From Sphingomonas bacterium (GTDB lineage: Bacteria; Pseudomonadota; Alphaproteobacteria; Sphingomonadales; Sphingomonadaceae), in the NCBI RefSeq assembly GCF_028292965.1, contig NZ_JAQGLG010000267.1, forward strand, positions 1 to 51,928: DNA of 51,928 nucleotides. The letters are read 5' to 3'. Below, in pieces: positions 8,936 through 15,579 of this stretch (position 1 is the first letter of the stretch; each line of letters starts with the position of its first letter). Made by a program: the position numbers and the translations under genes. Below the pieces are notes generated by a model. It did no database searches, was not told the origin of the DNA, and was given only the letters and a program-made list of their open reading frames with translations.

Positions 8936-9160
8936 GTTGGCGTAAACGCAAGCAACACGCCGCGAACTGTCGATTTGGGCCGCGAGGGGCAAGTTACCGC
9001 GACAAAGCGAGCGATTCCGGCCGACAGGTTGCGACAAAAGCAACGGAAACGGTCATTGTAAGGCGTGACAAGCGCGAAAAGGCAGCGCACAAGCATCGCA
9101 CGCTTCACAAGGCGTAAGGCCGCTAAACGGCCTGGTACCGATCAACAGGAAGGACGACTT

Positions 9161-9424
9161 ATGGCTACTACCCCCGCGAAGACCGGCGGCATCCATGCAC
9201 CGGTTCAGCCCTCTGCCGAACTCGGCGCGATTGTCGGCAACGACAGACTGCCGCGCAGCCAGGTGATCAGCAAGGTGTGGGATTACATCAAGTCCAACAA
9301 TCTGCAGAATCCCGCCAACAAGCGCGAAATCCTCGCCGACGAAAAGCTGAAGAAGGTTTTCGGCAAGGACTCGGTGACGATGTTCGAAATGAACAAGCAC
9401 ATCGCAGCGCACGTCAAGGCGTAA
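9161..9424 (+). CDS. SWIB/MDM2-domain protein
   Basis: The product is 87 residues. After a short tail, residues 20-87 form a complete SWIB fold: AELGAIVGNDRLPRSQVISK, then VWDYIKSNNLQ, NPANKREILADEKLKKVFGK and a final helix. SWIB domains occur in eukaryotic BAF60b remodelling subunits and in a limited set of bacteria, where some are fused to topoisomerase I. The bacterial role is poorly known; a DNA- or chromatin-related function is inference. ATG 9161 has AGGAAGGA about 7 nt upstream. The frame upstream of it is unused. About 285 bp separate it from the receptor gene, and a stem-loop follows its stop. Confidence 0.88.
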   Translation: MATTPAKTGGIHAPVQPSAELGAIVGNDRLPRSQVISKVWDYIKSNNLQNPANKREILADEKLKKVFGKDSVTMFEMNKHIAAHVKA

Positions 9425-9439
9425 GCTAAAGCCGGCAGC

Positions 9440-9472
9440 GCGGGCTTCGGTCGATCCTTCGCCGAAGCCCGC
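9440..9472 (+). terminator. Hairpin after the SWIB gene
   Basis: Positions 9440-9450 and 9462-9472 are a perfect 11-bp inverted repeat with an 11-nt loop, starting 16 nt after the SWIB stop. No T-run follows. It may terminate or protect the mRNA and separates this gene from the convergent tRNA. Confidence 0.5.
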
Positions 9473-9513
9473 CGCCACCTCTGCCGCAATCCGCCTGCGA
9501 TGCTGCCTGAAAA

Positions 9514-9590
9514 ATGGTGCCCCCGGCGAGATTCGAACACGCGGCCTACGGTTTAGGAAACCGTCGCTCTATCCGGCTGAGCTACGGGGG
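9514..9590 (-). tRNA. tRNA-Arg (anticodon CCT)
   Basis: Read on the minus strand, the acceptor stem GCCCCCG pairs with CGGGGGC, followed by ACCA with CCA encoded in the DNA (9514-9516). The D-arm contains AGCTCAGCCGGATAGAGC. The anticodon stem ACGGT/ACCGT holds the loop TTCCTAA, giving anticodon CCT. The T-arm has GTTCGAATC. All four stems close, and the length of 77 nt including CCA is normal. CCT reads the AGG arginine codon, rare in such GC-rich genomes. Confidence 0.97.
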
Positions 9591-9659
9591 CATTGCGGGG
9601 ACCGGTATCGCCGGCCCGCGCGCCGGTCAATCATCAGAGCTTAGTTTAGCGATCTCGGG

Positions 9660-10130
9660 CTAATTCAGCGCTTCCGGCGGCACGACCGGGACCAGCAGCG
9701 GTGCCACCGGCACCCCCTCCTCCACCAGTGCCTCGGCTTCCGCTCTCGTCGCCTGGCCGTGGATCGGCGCGTGATCGGCGTCACCGACATGCATCGCTCG
9801 GGCGCGGTCGGCGAAGGTGCGGCCGACCCATTCGGATTTTTCGAGCATTTTCGCCTGCATCGCGGCAATCGCCTGCATCGCGGCCTTGATCGCCGCCGGC
9901 GATGGCGGCTCGGCGGAAGGCGCCGTTGGTGGCGCATCGGGCGCGGCCGCCGGGCGGCTATTGCCCTTCGCCCCGACATTCGGCGCCATCACCGCCTTGC
10001 CGATCCCGGCATCGCCGCACACCGGGCAGACGAGCAGCCCTCGCGCGCGCTGCTCCTCATAGGCCGTGCTGGAGGCGAACCATGCCTCGAATACATGCGC
10101 CCCGCTGCACTGCAGGTCGAACACGATCAT
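9660..10130 (-). CDS. DUF1178 family protein
   Basis: The 156-residue protein begins MIVFDLQCSGAHVFEAWFAS and has CPVCGDAG near residue 35, matching the DUF1178 family (about 150 residues, widespread in alpha- and betaproteobacteria). The two pairs of cysteines could bind zinc, but no biochemical role is established. A low-complexity Ala/Pro stretch follows at residues 60-75, and a helical segment then holds the conserved WVGRTFADRARAMH. Its start overlaps the stop of the Nit amidase by 4 nt (ATGA at 10127-10130), so it is translated after that gene in the run grx, nit, DUF1178. Confidence 0.88.
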   Translation of the reverse strand: MIVFDLQCSGAHVFEAWFASSTAYEEQRARGLLVCPVCGDAGIGKAVMAPNVGAKGNSRPAAAPDAPPTAPSAEPPSPAAIKAAMQAIAAMQAKMLEKSEWVGRTFADRARAMHVGDADHAPIHGQATRAEAEALVEEGVPVAPLLVPVVPPEALN

Positions 10131-10951
10131 GGCAGGCGCACAACATCGGGGATGGCGCGGCGATGCGTGATCACCGGAATGCGCGCGCGCACCTCGGCGA
10201 CGCGCGCCGGGTCGATCTCGGCGAACCCCAGGCCGCCGGGCGCGCCCATGTCGAGCACGACCTCGCCCCAGGGATCGACCACCAGCGAATGGCCGAAGGT
10301 CGCGCGGCCATCCTCATGCACGCCGGTCTGCGCCGCCGCGACGACCCAGGCGGCGGACTCGATCGCGCGGGCACGCATCAGCACATGCCAGTGCGCCGCG
10401 CCGGTCGGGCGGGTGAAGGCGGCGGGAATGGCGAGGATCGTCGCCCCGGCATCGCTCAGCGCGCCGTAGAGCGCCGCGAAGCGCAAATCGTAGCAGATCG
10501 ACAGGCCGAGCATCCCGGCGGGCGTCTCGACCAGCACAGCCCCCTGCCCGGGGGCATAGGCGGCGGATTCGCGCCAGCTCTCGCCGGTCGGCAGATCGAC
10601 ATCGAACAGATGCAGCTTGTCGTAGCGTGCGCGGATCGCGCCGCTGTCGTCGATCACGAAGCCACGATTGGCCAGCCGGCCGTCGGGCCCCTTGACGGCA
10701 AGCGAGCCGAGATGAACCCAAAGGCGATGCTCGGCCGCCGCCGCGCGCACCGCCGCCAGCACCGGGTCATCGGCTTCGTCATGCAGTGATGGCGCGGCCC
10801 GGGCACGGTCACGGTCGAGCAGGCCGGACATTTCGGGGGTGAATAGCATCCGCGCCCCACCCGCCGCCGCATCCGCAACCGCGGCAACCAGCGCATGCGC
10901 GTTCGCCGCCGGATCGATTCGGGCCGTCATTTGGAGCAGCGCGATCTTCAT
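10127..10951 (-). CDS. Nitrilase-superfamily amidase, Nit1/deaminated-glutathione-amidase type
   Basis: The 274-residue enzyme shows the complete Glu-Lys-Cys triad of the carbon-nitrogen hydrolase superfamily: E40 (FTPEMSG), K112 (RYDKLHLFDVDLP) and C153 (LSICYDLRF). KLHLFDVD followed by a WRES-type segment resembles the Nit1/NitFhit branch, whose eukaryotic and bacterial members repair deaminated glutathione. That substrate is an inference, supported by the glutaredoxin gene directly upstream. Start ATG 10951 overlaps the glutaredoxin stop (ATGA). The long open frame upstream of it is shadow coding over the glutaredoxin gene. Confidence 0.88.
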   Translation of the reverse strand: MKIALLQMTARIDPAANAHALVAAVADAAAGGARMLFTPEMSGLLDRDRARAAPSLHDEADDPVLAAVRAAAAEHRLWVHLGSLAVKGPDGRLANRGFVIDDSGAIRARYDKLHLFDVDLPTGESWRESAAYAPGQGAVLVETPAGMLGLSICYDLRFAALYGALSDAGATILAIPAAFTRPTGAAHWHVLMRARAIESAAWVVAAAQTGVHEDGRATFGHSLVVDPWGEVVLDMGAPGGLGFAEIDPARVAEVRARIPVITHRRAIPDVVRLP

Positions 10952-11205
10952 GCCGCGAGCAGCGGGTCCAGCTTGCCGTCCCGATCGAGTGCTGCGAGAT
11001 CGTCCGACCCGCCGATATGCCGTCCGTCGATGAAGATCTGCGGCACCGTGCTGCGGCCGCCCGAGCGCTGGAGCATTTCGGCGCGCTTCGGACCGCCCAT
11101 GGTGAGGTCGAATTCCTCGACCTCGACGCCCTTGCCGGCGAGCAGGTTCATCGCCCGCGAACAATAGGGACACCAAGCTTTGGTGTAGACTTCGACCTTT
11201 GCCAT
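10948..11205 (-). CDS. grxC: Glutaredoxin 3
   Basis: This 85-residue protein has the dithiol active site CPYC at residues 12-15 (YTKAWCPYC). The TVPQIFIDGRHIGGSDDLAALD block carries the cis-proline and the glutathione-binding GG-x-DDL motif of GrxC. It reduces disulfides and glutathione-mixed disulfides in the cytoplasm. I chose the internal ATG at 11205, which gives the normal family length; the frame is open 12 codons further upstream. It is followed by Nit, whose start overlaps the grxC stop, and preceded by comF 32 bp upstream. This order is common in alphaproteobacteria. Confidence 0.93.
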   Translation of the reverse strand: MAKVEVYTKAWCPYCSRAMNLLAGKGVEVEEFDLTMGGPKRAEMLQRSGGRSTVPQIFIDGRHIGGSDDLAALDRDGKLDPLLAA

Positions 11206-11237
11206 AATCTCAAACGTGTGGACTGGCACCGCGCTTG

Positions 11238-11972
11238 TCAATCACCGGCGTCGCCCGCGAGTACCCGCGCCCAGCACAAAATCGTCACGCGCGATGCCCC
11301 TGCGCGGCGCAGCAGGCGTGTGCAGGCATCCGTCGTCGCGCCGCTGGTGTGGATGTCGTCGACCAGCACGACATGCTTCCCACGCAGCCGATCGCGGCGA
11401 TCGGGCGCGATGGCGAACACCCCGGCCACGGCGCGTGCCCGGGCCTTCGCGCCCATCCCGCGCAGCGGCGCGGTCGCATGCGCGCGGCGCAGCACGAAGG
11501 GATCGTGTGGCACCTTGCCGATCCGGCTCAGCGCAGTGGCGATCAACGCGGCCTGATTGAAGCCGCGCGACCATAGCCGCCAGCGGTGCAACGGCACCGG
11601 CACGAGCAGATCGGCATCGTCGGGCATCAGCCGCGCCATCTGCCGCGCGACCGTTTCGGCAAAGGCGGTGCGGCCGCCATATTTGAGGCGCAGCGCCACC
11701 GTGCGCGCGACATCGCCATAGGCAACGGCGGCGCGGATGCCGGCATGGCGCGGCTGGCGCTGCTCACAGGCGGCACAGCGGGCATCGGGGCCGCGATCGT
11801 AATCGAACGGCACGTGACAGGTGGCGCACCATGGCGGGGCGAGAAACCGCATGCCGCCCCAGCAGCCGGCGCAGAAGCGGTGATCCGCCGTCGTCACCGC
11901 GCCGCATCCTGGGCAACGTGGCGGCAGGGCCAGATCGGCGATCAAACGCAACGGGGCGGCGAAGCGAAGCAC
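11238..11972 (-). CDS. comF: ComF-family phosphoribosyltransferase-like protein
   Basis: The N-terminal zinc-ribbon-like part has PPRCPGCG, FCAGCW, WCATC and CAAC. The C-terminal half is a PRT-type fold with the PRPP loop VVLVDDIHTSGATTDAC, and VPVPLHRWRLWSRGFNQAALIA is the ComF hallmark. In naturally competent bacteria ComF assists DNA uptake; most proteobacterial homologues have no tested role. No ATG is available near the natural N-terminus. I chose GTG 11972, which yields 244 residues and the usual LRLIADLALPPRCPGCG start. The frame continues far upstream, but that part is antisense to the divergent methyltransferase. Confidence 0.86.
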   Translation of the reverse strand: MLRFAAPLRLIADLALPPRCPGCGAVTTADHRFCAGCWGGMRFLAPPWCATCHVPFDYDRGPDARCAACEQRQPRHAGIRAAVAYGDVARTVALRLKYGGRTAFAETVARQMARLMPDDADLLVPVPLHRWRLWSRGFNQAALIATALSRIGKVPHDPFVLRRAHATAPLRGMGAKARARAVAGVFAIAPDRRDRLRGKHVVLVDDIHTSGATTDACTRLLRRAGASRVTILCWARVLAGDAGD

Positions 11973-12014
11973 AAGTGCTTGTCGCGCGCTCCTCGCGACG
12001 GCACAAGCCGCGCC

Positions 12015-12854
12015 GTGGACACGCCCGAAATCTTCGACCGCGCCGCACGGCGCCTGCGCCGCGACCGCGCCCAGCCGCATTTCGCCGAGCATGACTTTCT
12101 GCGCGCCGCGATGCTCGACGGGATCGCCGAGCGGCTCGACAGTGTGACGCGCTCGTTCGAGAGCGTGCTCGATCTGGGCTGCCATGACGGCAGCTTCATG
12201 GCGACGCCGGGCGCGACGATCGCGCGCGTCGATGCCGGCGCGCGCTTCGCCGCGGCGGCGGGCGGAATCCAGGTCGATGAGGATCAGCCGGCCTTTGCCG
12301 ACGGTTCGTTCGACCTGATCGTCTCCGCCGGCGTGCTCGACAGCGTCAACGACCTGCCAGGCGCCCTGGCGTTGGCGCGCCGGGCGTTGCGGCCGGATGG
12401 CCTGTTCCTCGCCGCCTTCACCGGCGCCGGCAGCCTGACGACGCTGCGCGCGGCACTGCGCGAGGCGGAGGGCGACCGGCCTGCGGCGCGCATCCACCCC
12501 CAGATCGATGTGCGATCGGCCGGCGACCTGCTGGTGCGCGCCGGCTTCGCGCTGCCGGTGGCCGATGTCGAGACGCTGACGGTGCGCTATGCCGGGCTGG
12601 GCCGGCTGCTCGACGATCTGCGCGGCATGGGCGCGAGCAACGTGTTGCGCGACCGCCGCCCGCTGCGTCGCGACACGCTGGCGCGGCTGGCCCAGGCCTT
12701 TGCCGACCGCGCCGACAATGACGGGCGAACCACCGAGCGATTCGAGACCATCTACCTGACCGGCTGGGCCCCCGCGCCGAGCCAGCCGCAACCGGCGCGA
12801 CGCGGCAGTGCGACGGCCTCACTCGCCGCCGCGCTCAAGCCGTCGGGCGGCTAG
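12015..12854 (+). CDS. SAM-dependent methyltransferase, NDUFAF5/BioC-like
   Basis: The product has 279 residues. It starts VDTPEIFDRAARRLRRDRAQ and continues with SVLDLGCHDGSFM, the class I SAM-binding motif I. FDLIVSAGVLDSVNDLPGAL is motif II/post-II, and a RPDGLFLAAF segment follows. The FDR-A-x4-RRDRA opening is typical of the alphaproteobacterial relatives of mitochondrial complex I assembly factor NDUFAF5. NDUFAF5 hydroxylates an arginine in complex I, so methyl transfer is not certain. The start is GTG 12015; only 42 bp separate it from the divergent comF start. The frame is open further 5' but that stretch is antisense to comF. Confidence 0.82.
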   Translation: MDTPEIFDRAARRLRRDRAQPHFAEHDFLRAAMLDGIAERLDSVTRSFESVLDLGCHDGSFMATPGATIARVDAGARFAAAAGGIQVDEDQPAFADGSFDLIVSAGVLDSVNDLPGALALARRALRPDGLFLAAFTGAGSLTTLRAALREAEGDRPAARIHPQIDVRSAGDLLVRAGFALPVADVETLTVRYAGLGRLLDDLRGMGASNVLRDRRPLRRDTLARLAQAFADRADNDGRTTERFETIYLTGWAPAPSQPQPARRGSATASLAAALKPSGG

Positions 12855-13255
12855 AGCGGGCGCAAGTCGCTTCAATATTTGCGTGACGGGTCCATGACCG
12901 TCGCCGACGCGCACCTAGTCGGCGAGCGTCACGCTCATTCTCATCGTCGATAAATCTGACCACGGCAGGTTGGATAGCTGCGATCCGGGCAGGCGCGGGC
13001 GGCAAGTCGCGCGAAGAAAAGCCGCCTAATATTCGTATAATTACCCAAGAAATGTGTCAGTCATCGCCGCTCATGCAGCGCCAGACACACAGTACAGATT
13101 GGTCACGCCTTGCTGGATTTACCCGGCAATGCTGATCGGTATCTTTGATAGCAACGAAGATCGGGCACAAAAAATAAGCTCCAGCTCGTGCCGAAAAATG
13201 CATGCTATTCTTCTGCGCCTTTGCGGAACGACTTGCGCGATATTGTACGGCAGAC
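12855..13255. other. Gene-free AT-richer gap with small palindromes
   Basis: About 400 bp without a supported gene, lower in GC than its neighbours. It holds an 8-bp inverted repeat (12901-12908 with 12918-12925), which could end transcription of the upstream methyltransferase, and a consensus -10 hexamer TATAAT at 13036-13041 with no convincing -35. A 74-codon plus-strand frame at 13054-13278 runs into the next gene on the opposite strand and has poor coding character. A small RNA is possible but not demonstrable here. Confidence 0.4.
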
Positions 13256-14017
13256 CTAAATTCGCGCCGCCGCGATGATCGCCCCGCCCTTGCCCTGCTG
13301 GACGAGAATCGCGCTGCGATAGGCGGGATTAGCGGCGGGCACCGCGAACGATACGCCCTGCCCCCGCCAGCTGCCGAGCGCATCGAGCGAGCGCACGATG
13401 TTGCGGTGATCGAGCGTACGTCCGCCATTCTCACCGGCACGGATCGGCACGGCGAGCGTGCGCGGATCGTAACGCACCAGCCAGATCGTTGCCGGCGCGG
13501 TTGCCGGCGCGGCGCCGATCGTGACGCGGCCGCTGGTCGTCCCGATCGTCGGACCGGCGGCGACGCGGGCATTGTCGCGAATCGCGGCGGCGAGGGTCAC
13601 GGCATTGGCCCCCACCACCGCCGCACGGCCGTTGATGATCACCTGCGGCGTCGACACGTTGCCACGCCCAGACGCCTTGGCATAATCCCATTGCCGCTCG
13701 GTATAAGACGGCTTGGCGAACGTATCCTTCCAGCCGAGATCGTCCCAATAGGTCACCGCGAAATTGAGTGCGAGGATGCCGGGACGGTCGGCGATCGCGT
13801 TGACATTGGCATCGGCCGGCGGGCAGCTCGAACAGCCCTGGCTCTGATAGAGTTCGACCACGATCGGGTGCGCGGCGTCCGCCGGTGTCGGTGGCACGTC
13901 TGGGGCGGTGGCCGTGGCGGGTGTGGGCACCGAACGGATCGAGCGGGCGGCGATGCCCGCGCCCACCGCCATGGCCAGCACGGCGGCGGCGAGGGTGAGG
14001 CGACTCGTGGGTATCAT
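13256..14017 (-). CDS. DUF1223 thioredoxin-fold secreted protein
   Basis: The 253-residue protein has an N-terminal hydrophobic signal or anchor (residues 5-25). It continues with VVELYQSQGCSSCPPADANV, the DUF1223 signature with a CxxC pair in a thioredoxin-like position. VTYWDDLGWKDTFA and YTERQWDYAKA are further conserved blocks of the family. It probably acts in the periplasm; its redox partner and role are unknown. Its ATG overlaps the stop of the AraC-type regulator upstream (ATGA at 14014-14017), which implies that regulator and target are co-transcribed and translationally coupled. Confidence 0.88.
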   Translation of the reverse strand: MIPTSRLTLAAAVLAMAVGAGIAARSIRSVPTPATATAPDVPPTPADAAHPIVVELYQSQGCSSCPPADANVNAIADRPGILALNFAVTYWDDLGWKDTFAKPSYTERQWDYAKASGRGNVSTPQVIINGRAAVVGANAVTLAAAIRDNARVAAGPTIGTTSGRVTIGAAPATAPATIWLVRYDPRTLAVPIRAGENGGRTLDHRNIVRSLDALGSWRGQGVSFAVPAANPAYRSAILVQQGKGGAIIAAARI

Positions 14018-14982
14018 TGCAACGGCGCTCCTGTGCTTGCCCCCGCTCCCTCATTCATATGCCCGGCCACCCGGCGAAAGCCACTCGGATCCGCGCCATA
14101 AGCGGCGCTGAACGCCCGGCTGAAATGGCTGCGGCTGGCAAAGCCCACGCTCGCGGCGATGACCTTGACCGGCAGGCGGGTCGCGGTGAGCAATTCGGCG
14201 GCGTGATGCAGCCGGGTGCGCGCGACGAAGGCCATCGGGCTCATCGCCAGATGGGTCGAGAATTCGCGCGCAAAGGCAGACCTGCTCATCCCGGCGGTCC
14301 GCGCCAGACTGGCGACGCTGTGTGCCGCCGCCGGGCGGTCGAGCACGGTGGTGACCGCCTTGCCGAGGCGCGGGTCGCGCAGGCTGCTCAAAACACTCGA
14401 TCCCTCGTCGCGCGCGAAATGCCGGCGCAGCAGGGCGATCAGGCACGCCTTCATCAACGCGCCGGTCAGCGCGCGCGCGCCGAGCCCGTCGCCGCTGATC
14501 TCGTCGAGCATCGCGGCATAGCTGTGCCGCACCATCGCCATGTCACTCAGATCCTCGACCAGCGGCTGCTTGACCGCGTCGAGCAAGCCGAACGAGCCGG
14601 AGATGTTGGCGGCGATCAGGCCGCACACCAGGCGAACGTCACCCGGCCCGCCCTCCGCCGCGTCGAACAGCAACATGCCGCTGCGTGTCGGCGCGCAACT
14701 GTCGGCGGCACGGATATCGACCCCCGCCGCATCTTCGGCGGCCATGACCTGACGCAGGCCGGGCGGAACGATGATGATGCTGCCCGGGCCACAACGCACC
14801 GTCGGACGATCGGCGACGGTCAGGAACAGGGTGCCCGACAGCACATAATGCACTTCGACCGCGCTCGCCCCGCCGATCAGGCGAAAACCCCGACGCACCT
14901 CGCAGATCGCGAACGCCTCGACCGCGACATCCATCGTAGTCAGCAATCGATCCAGGATCACATCGGGCAAGTTAAGCTCCAA
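14014..14982 (-). CDS. AraC-family transcriptional regulator
   Basis: The product has 322 residues. An N-terminal cupin-type sensor domain of the AraC_binding_2/cupin_6 kind includes VHYVLSGTLFLTVADRPTVR and PGSIIIVPPG. The C-terminal tandem helix-turn-helix includes SVASLARTAGMSRSAFAREF and VIAASVGFASRSHFSRAF. The start is TTG 14982; it reaches the expected domain boundary, and the next ATG (14934) would trim the domain. A 6-bp inverted repeat (14983-14988 with 14994-14999) abuts the start and may be an autoregulatory site. The gene is coupled to DUF1223. 14983-15126 carries no gene. Confidence 0.88.
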   Translation of the reverse strand: MELNLPDVILDRLLTTMDVAVEAFAICEVRRGFRLIGGASAVEVHYVLSGTLFLTVADRPTVRCGPGSIIIVPPGLRQVMAAEDAAGVDIRAADSCAPTRSGMLLFDAAEGGPGDVRLVCGLIAANISGSFGLLDAVKQPLVEDLSDMAMVRHSYAAMLDEISGDGLGARALTGALMKACLIALLRRHFARDEGSSVLSSLRDPRLGKAVTTVLDRPAAAHSVASLARTAGMSRSAFAREFSTHLAMSPMAFVARTRLHHAAELLTATRLPVKVIAASVGFASRSHFSRAFSAAYGADPSGFRRVAGHMNEGAGASTGAPLQ

Positions 14983-15126
14983 AAGGCAACAACTGCCTTA
15001 TGGAACGTTCGCGAGATCACCGGAAGTGGTTGGAACCAAATCGGATACTGTTGTTACTACCAAGGGACGATAAGGCACCGACAAGGCCATGCGTCGCGAT
15101 GCCAGGCGCCATCTCGACGTCGGCGA

Positions 15127-15513
15127 TCAGCCGATCATCCCCGCACCCGGCTTGGCCAGCATGCGGCCGATCGCATCGAACAGCGAATCCATTGCCACCG
15201 GTTTGAACATCACCTCGTCTGCGCCCAGCGCGAGACAGCGGTCGCGCAGGTCGGGCGCGATGTCGGCCGTCACCACGATCACCGGCAAATGTGCCTTGGC
15301 GTCCCCGCGCGCGCGGATCCGTTCCAGCGCCTCGAACCCGTCCATGCCCGGCATGCGAAGATCGAGCAGCACGATGTTGAAATCATTCTCGTCGATCAGC
15401 TTTAGGCCGATCTCGGCGCTCTCCGCACCGGTCATCACCGCGCCCGCGACGTCAAGCATATCGCTGACGACGCGCCGGTTCATCGGGTCATCCTCAATGA
15501 AAAGGATGTTCAT
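15127..15513 (-). CDS. Single-domain response regulator (CheY-like)
   Basis: This 128-residue protein is a bare receiver domain. The acidic pair is D8/D9, the phospho-acceptor is D51 (VLLDLRMPGMDG), the switch threonine is T82 and the conserved lysine is K104 (FKPV). There is no output domain, so it must act by protein contact or as part of a relay. It lies 66 bp downstream of the hybrid-like histidine kinase on the same strand, and that kinase's own receiver module looks degenerate. The obvious inference is that this protein is the kinase's real receiver. Confidence 0.9.
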   Translation of the reverse strand: MNILFIEDDPMNRRVVSDMLDVAGAVMTGAESAEIGLKLIDENDFNIVLLDLRMPGMDGFEALERIRARGDAKAHLPVIVVTADIAPDLRDRCLALGADEVMFKPVAMDSLFDAIGRMLAKPGAGMIG

Positions 15514-15579
15514 GGCCGTAGCACCTTCTGGCGGGCGGCATGAGGCAGTTTCCTCTGTTCGCGACGGCGCATTATCGTG

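Noticed and set aside
8893..9117. Frames on both strands over the receptor terminator region
   Set aside because: They cover a perfect terminator hairpin and lack ribosome sites.
13054..13278. 74-codon plus-strand frame in the gap upstream of DUF1223
   Set aside because: It starts with GTG without a ribosome site and runs into the oppositely oriented DUF1223 gene, and its composition is not protein-like.
14017..15405. 462-codon plus-strand frame
   Set aside because: It is antisense to the AraC regulator and the response regulator genes.
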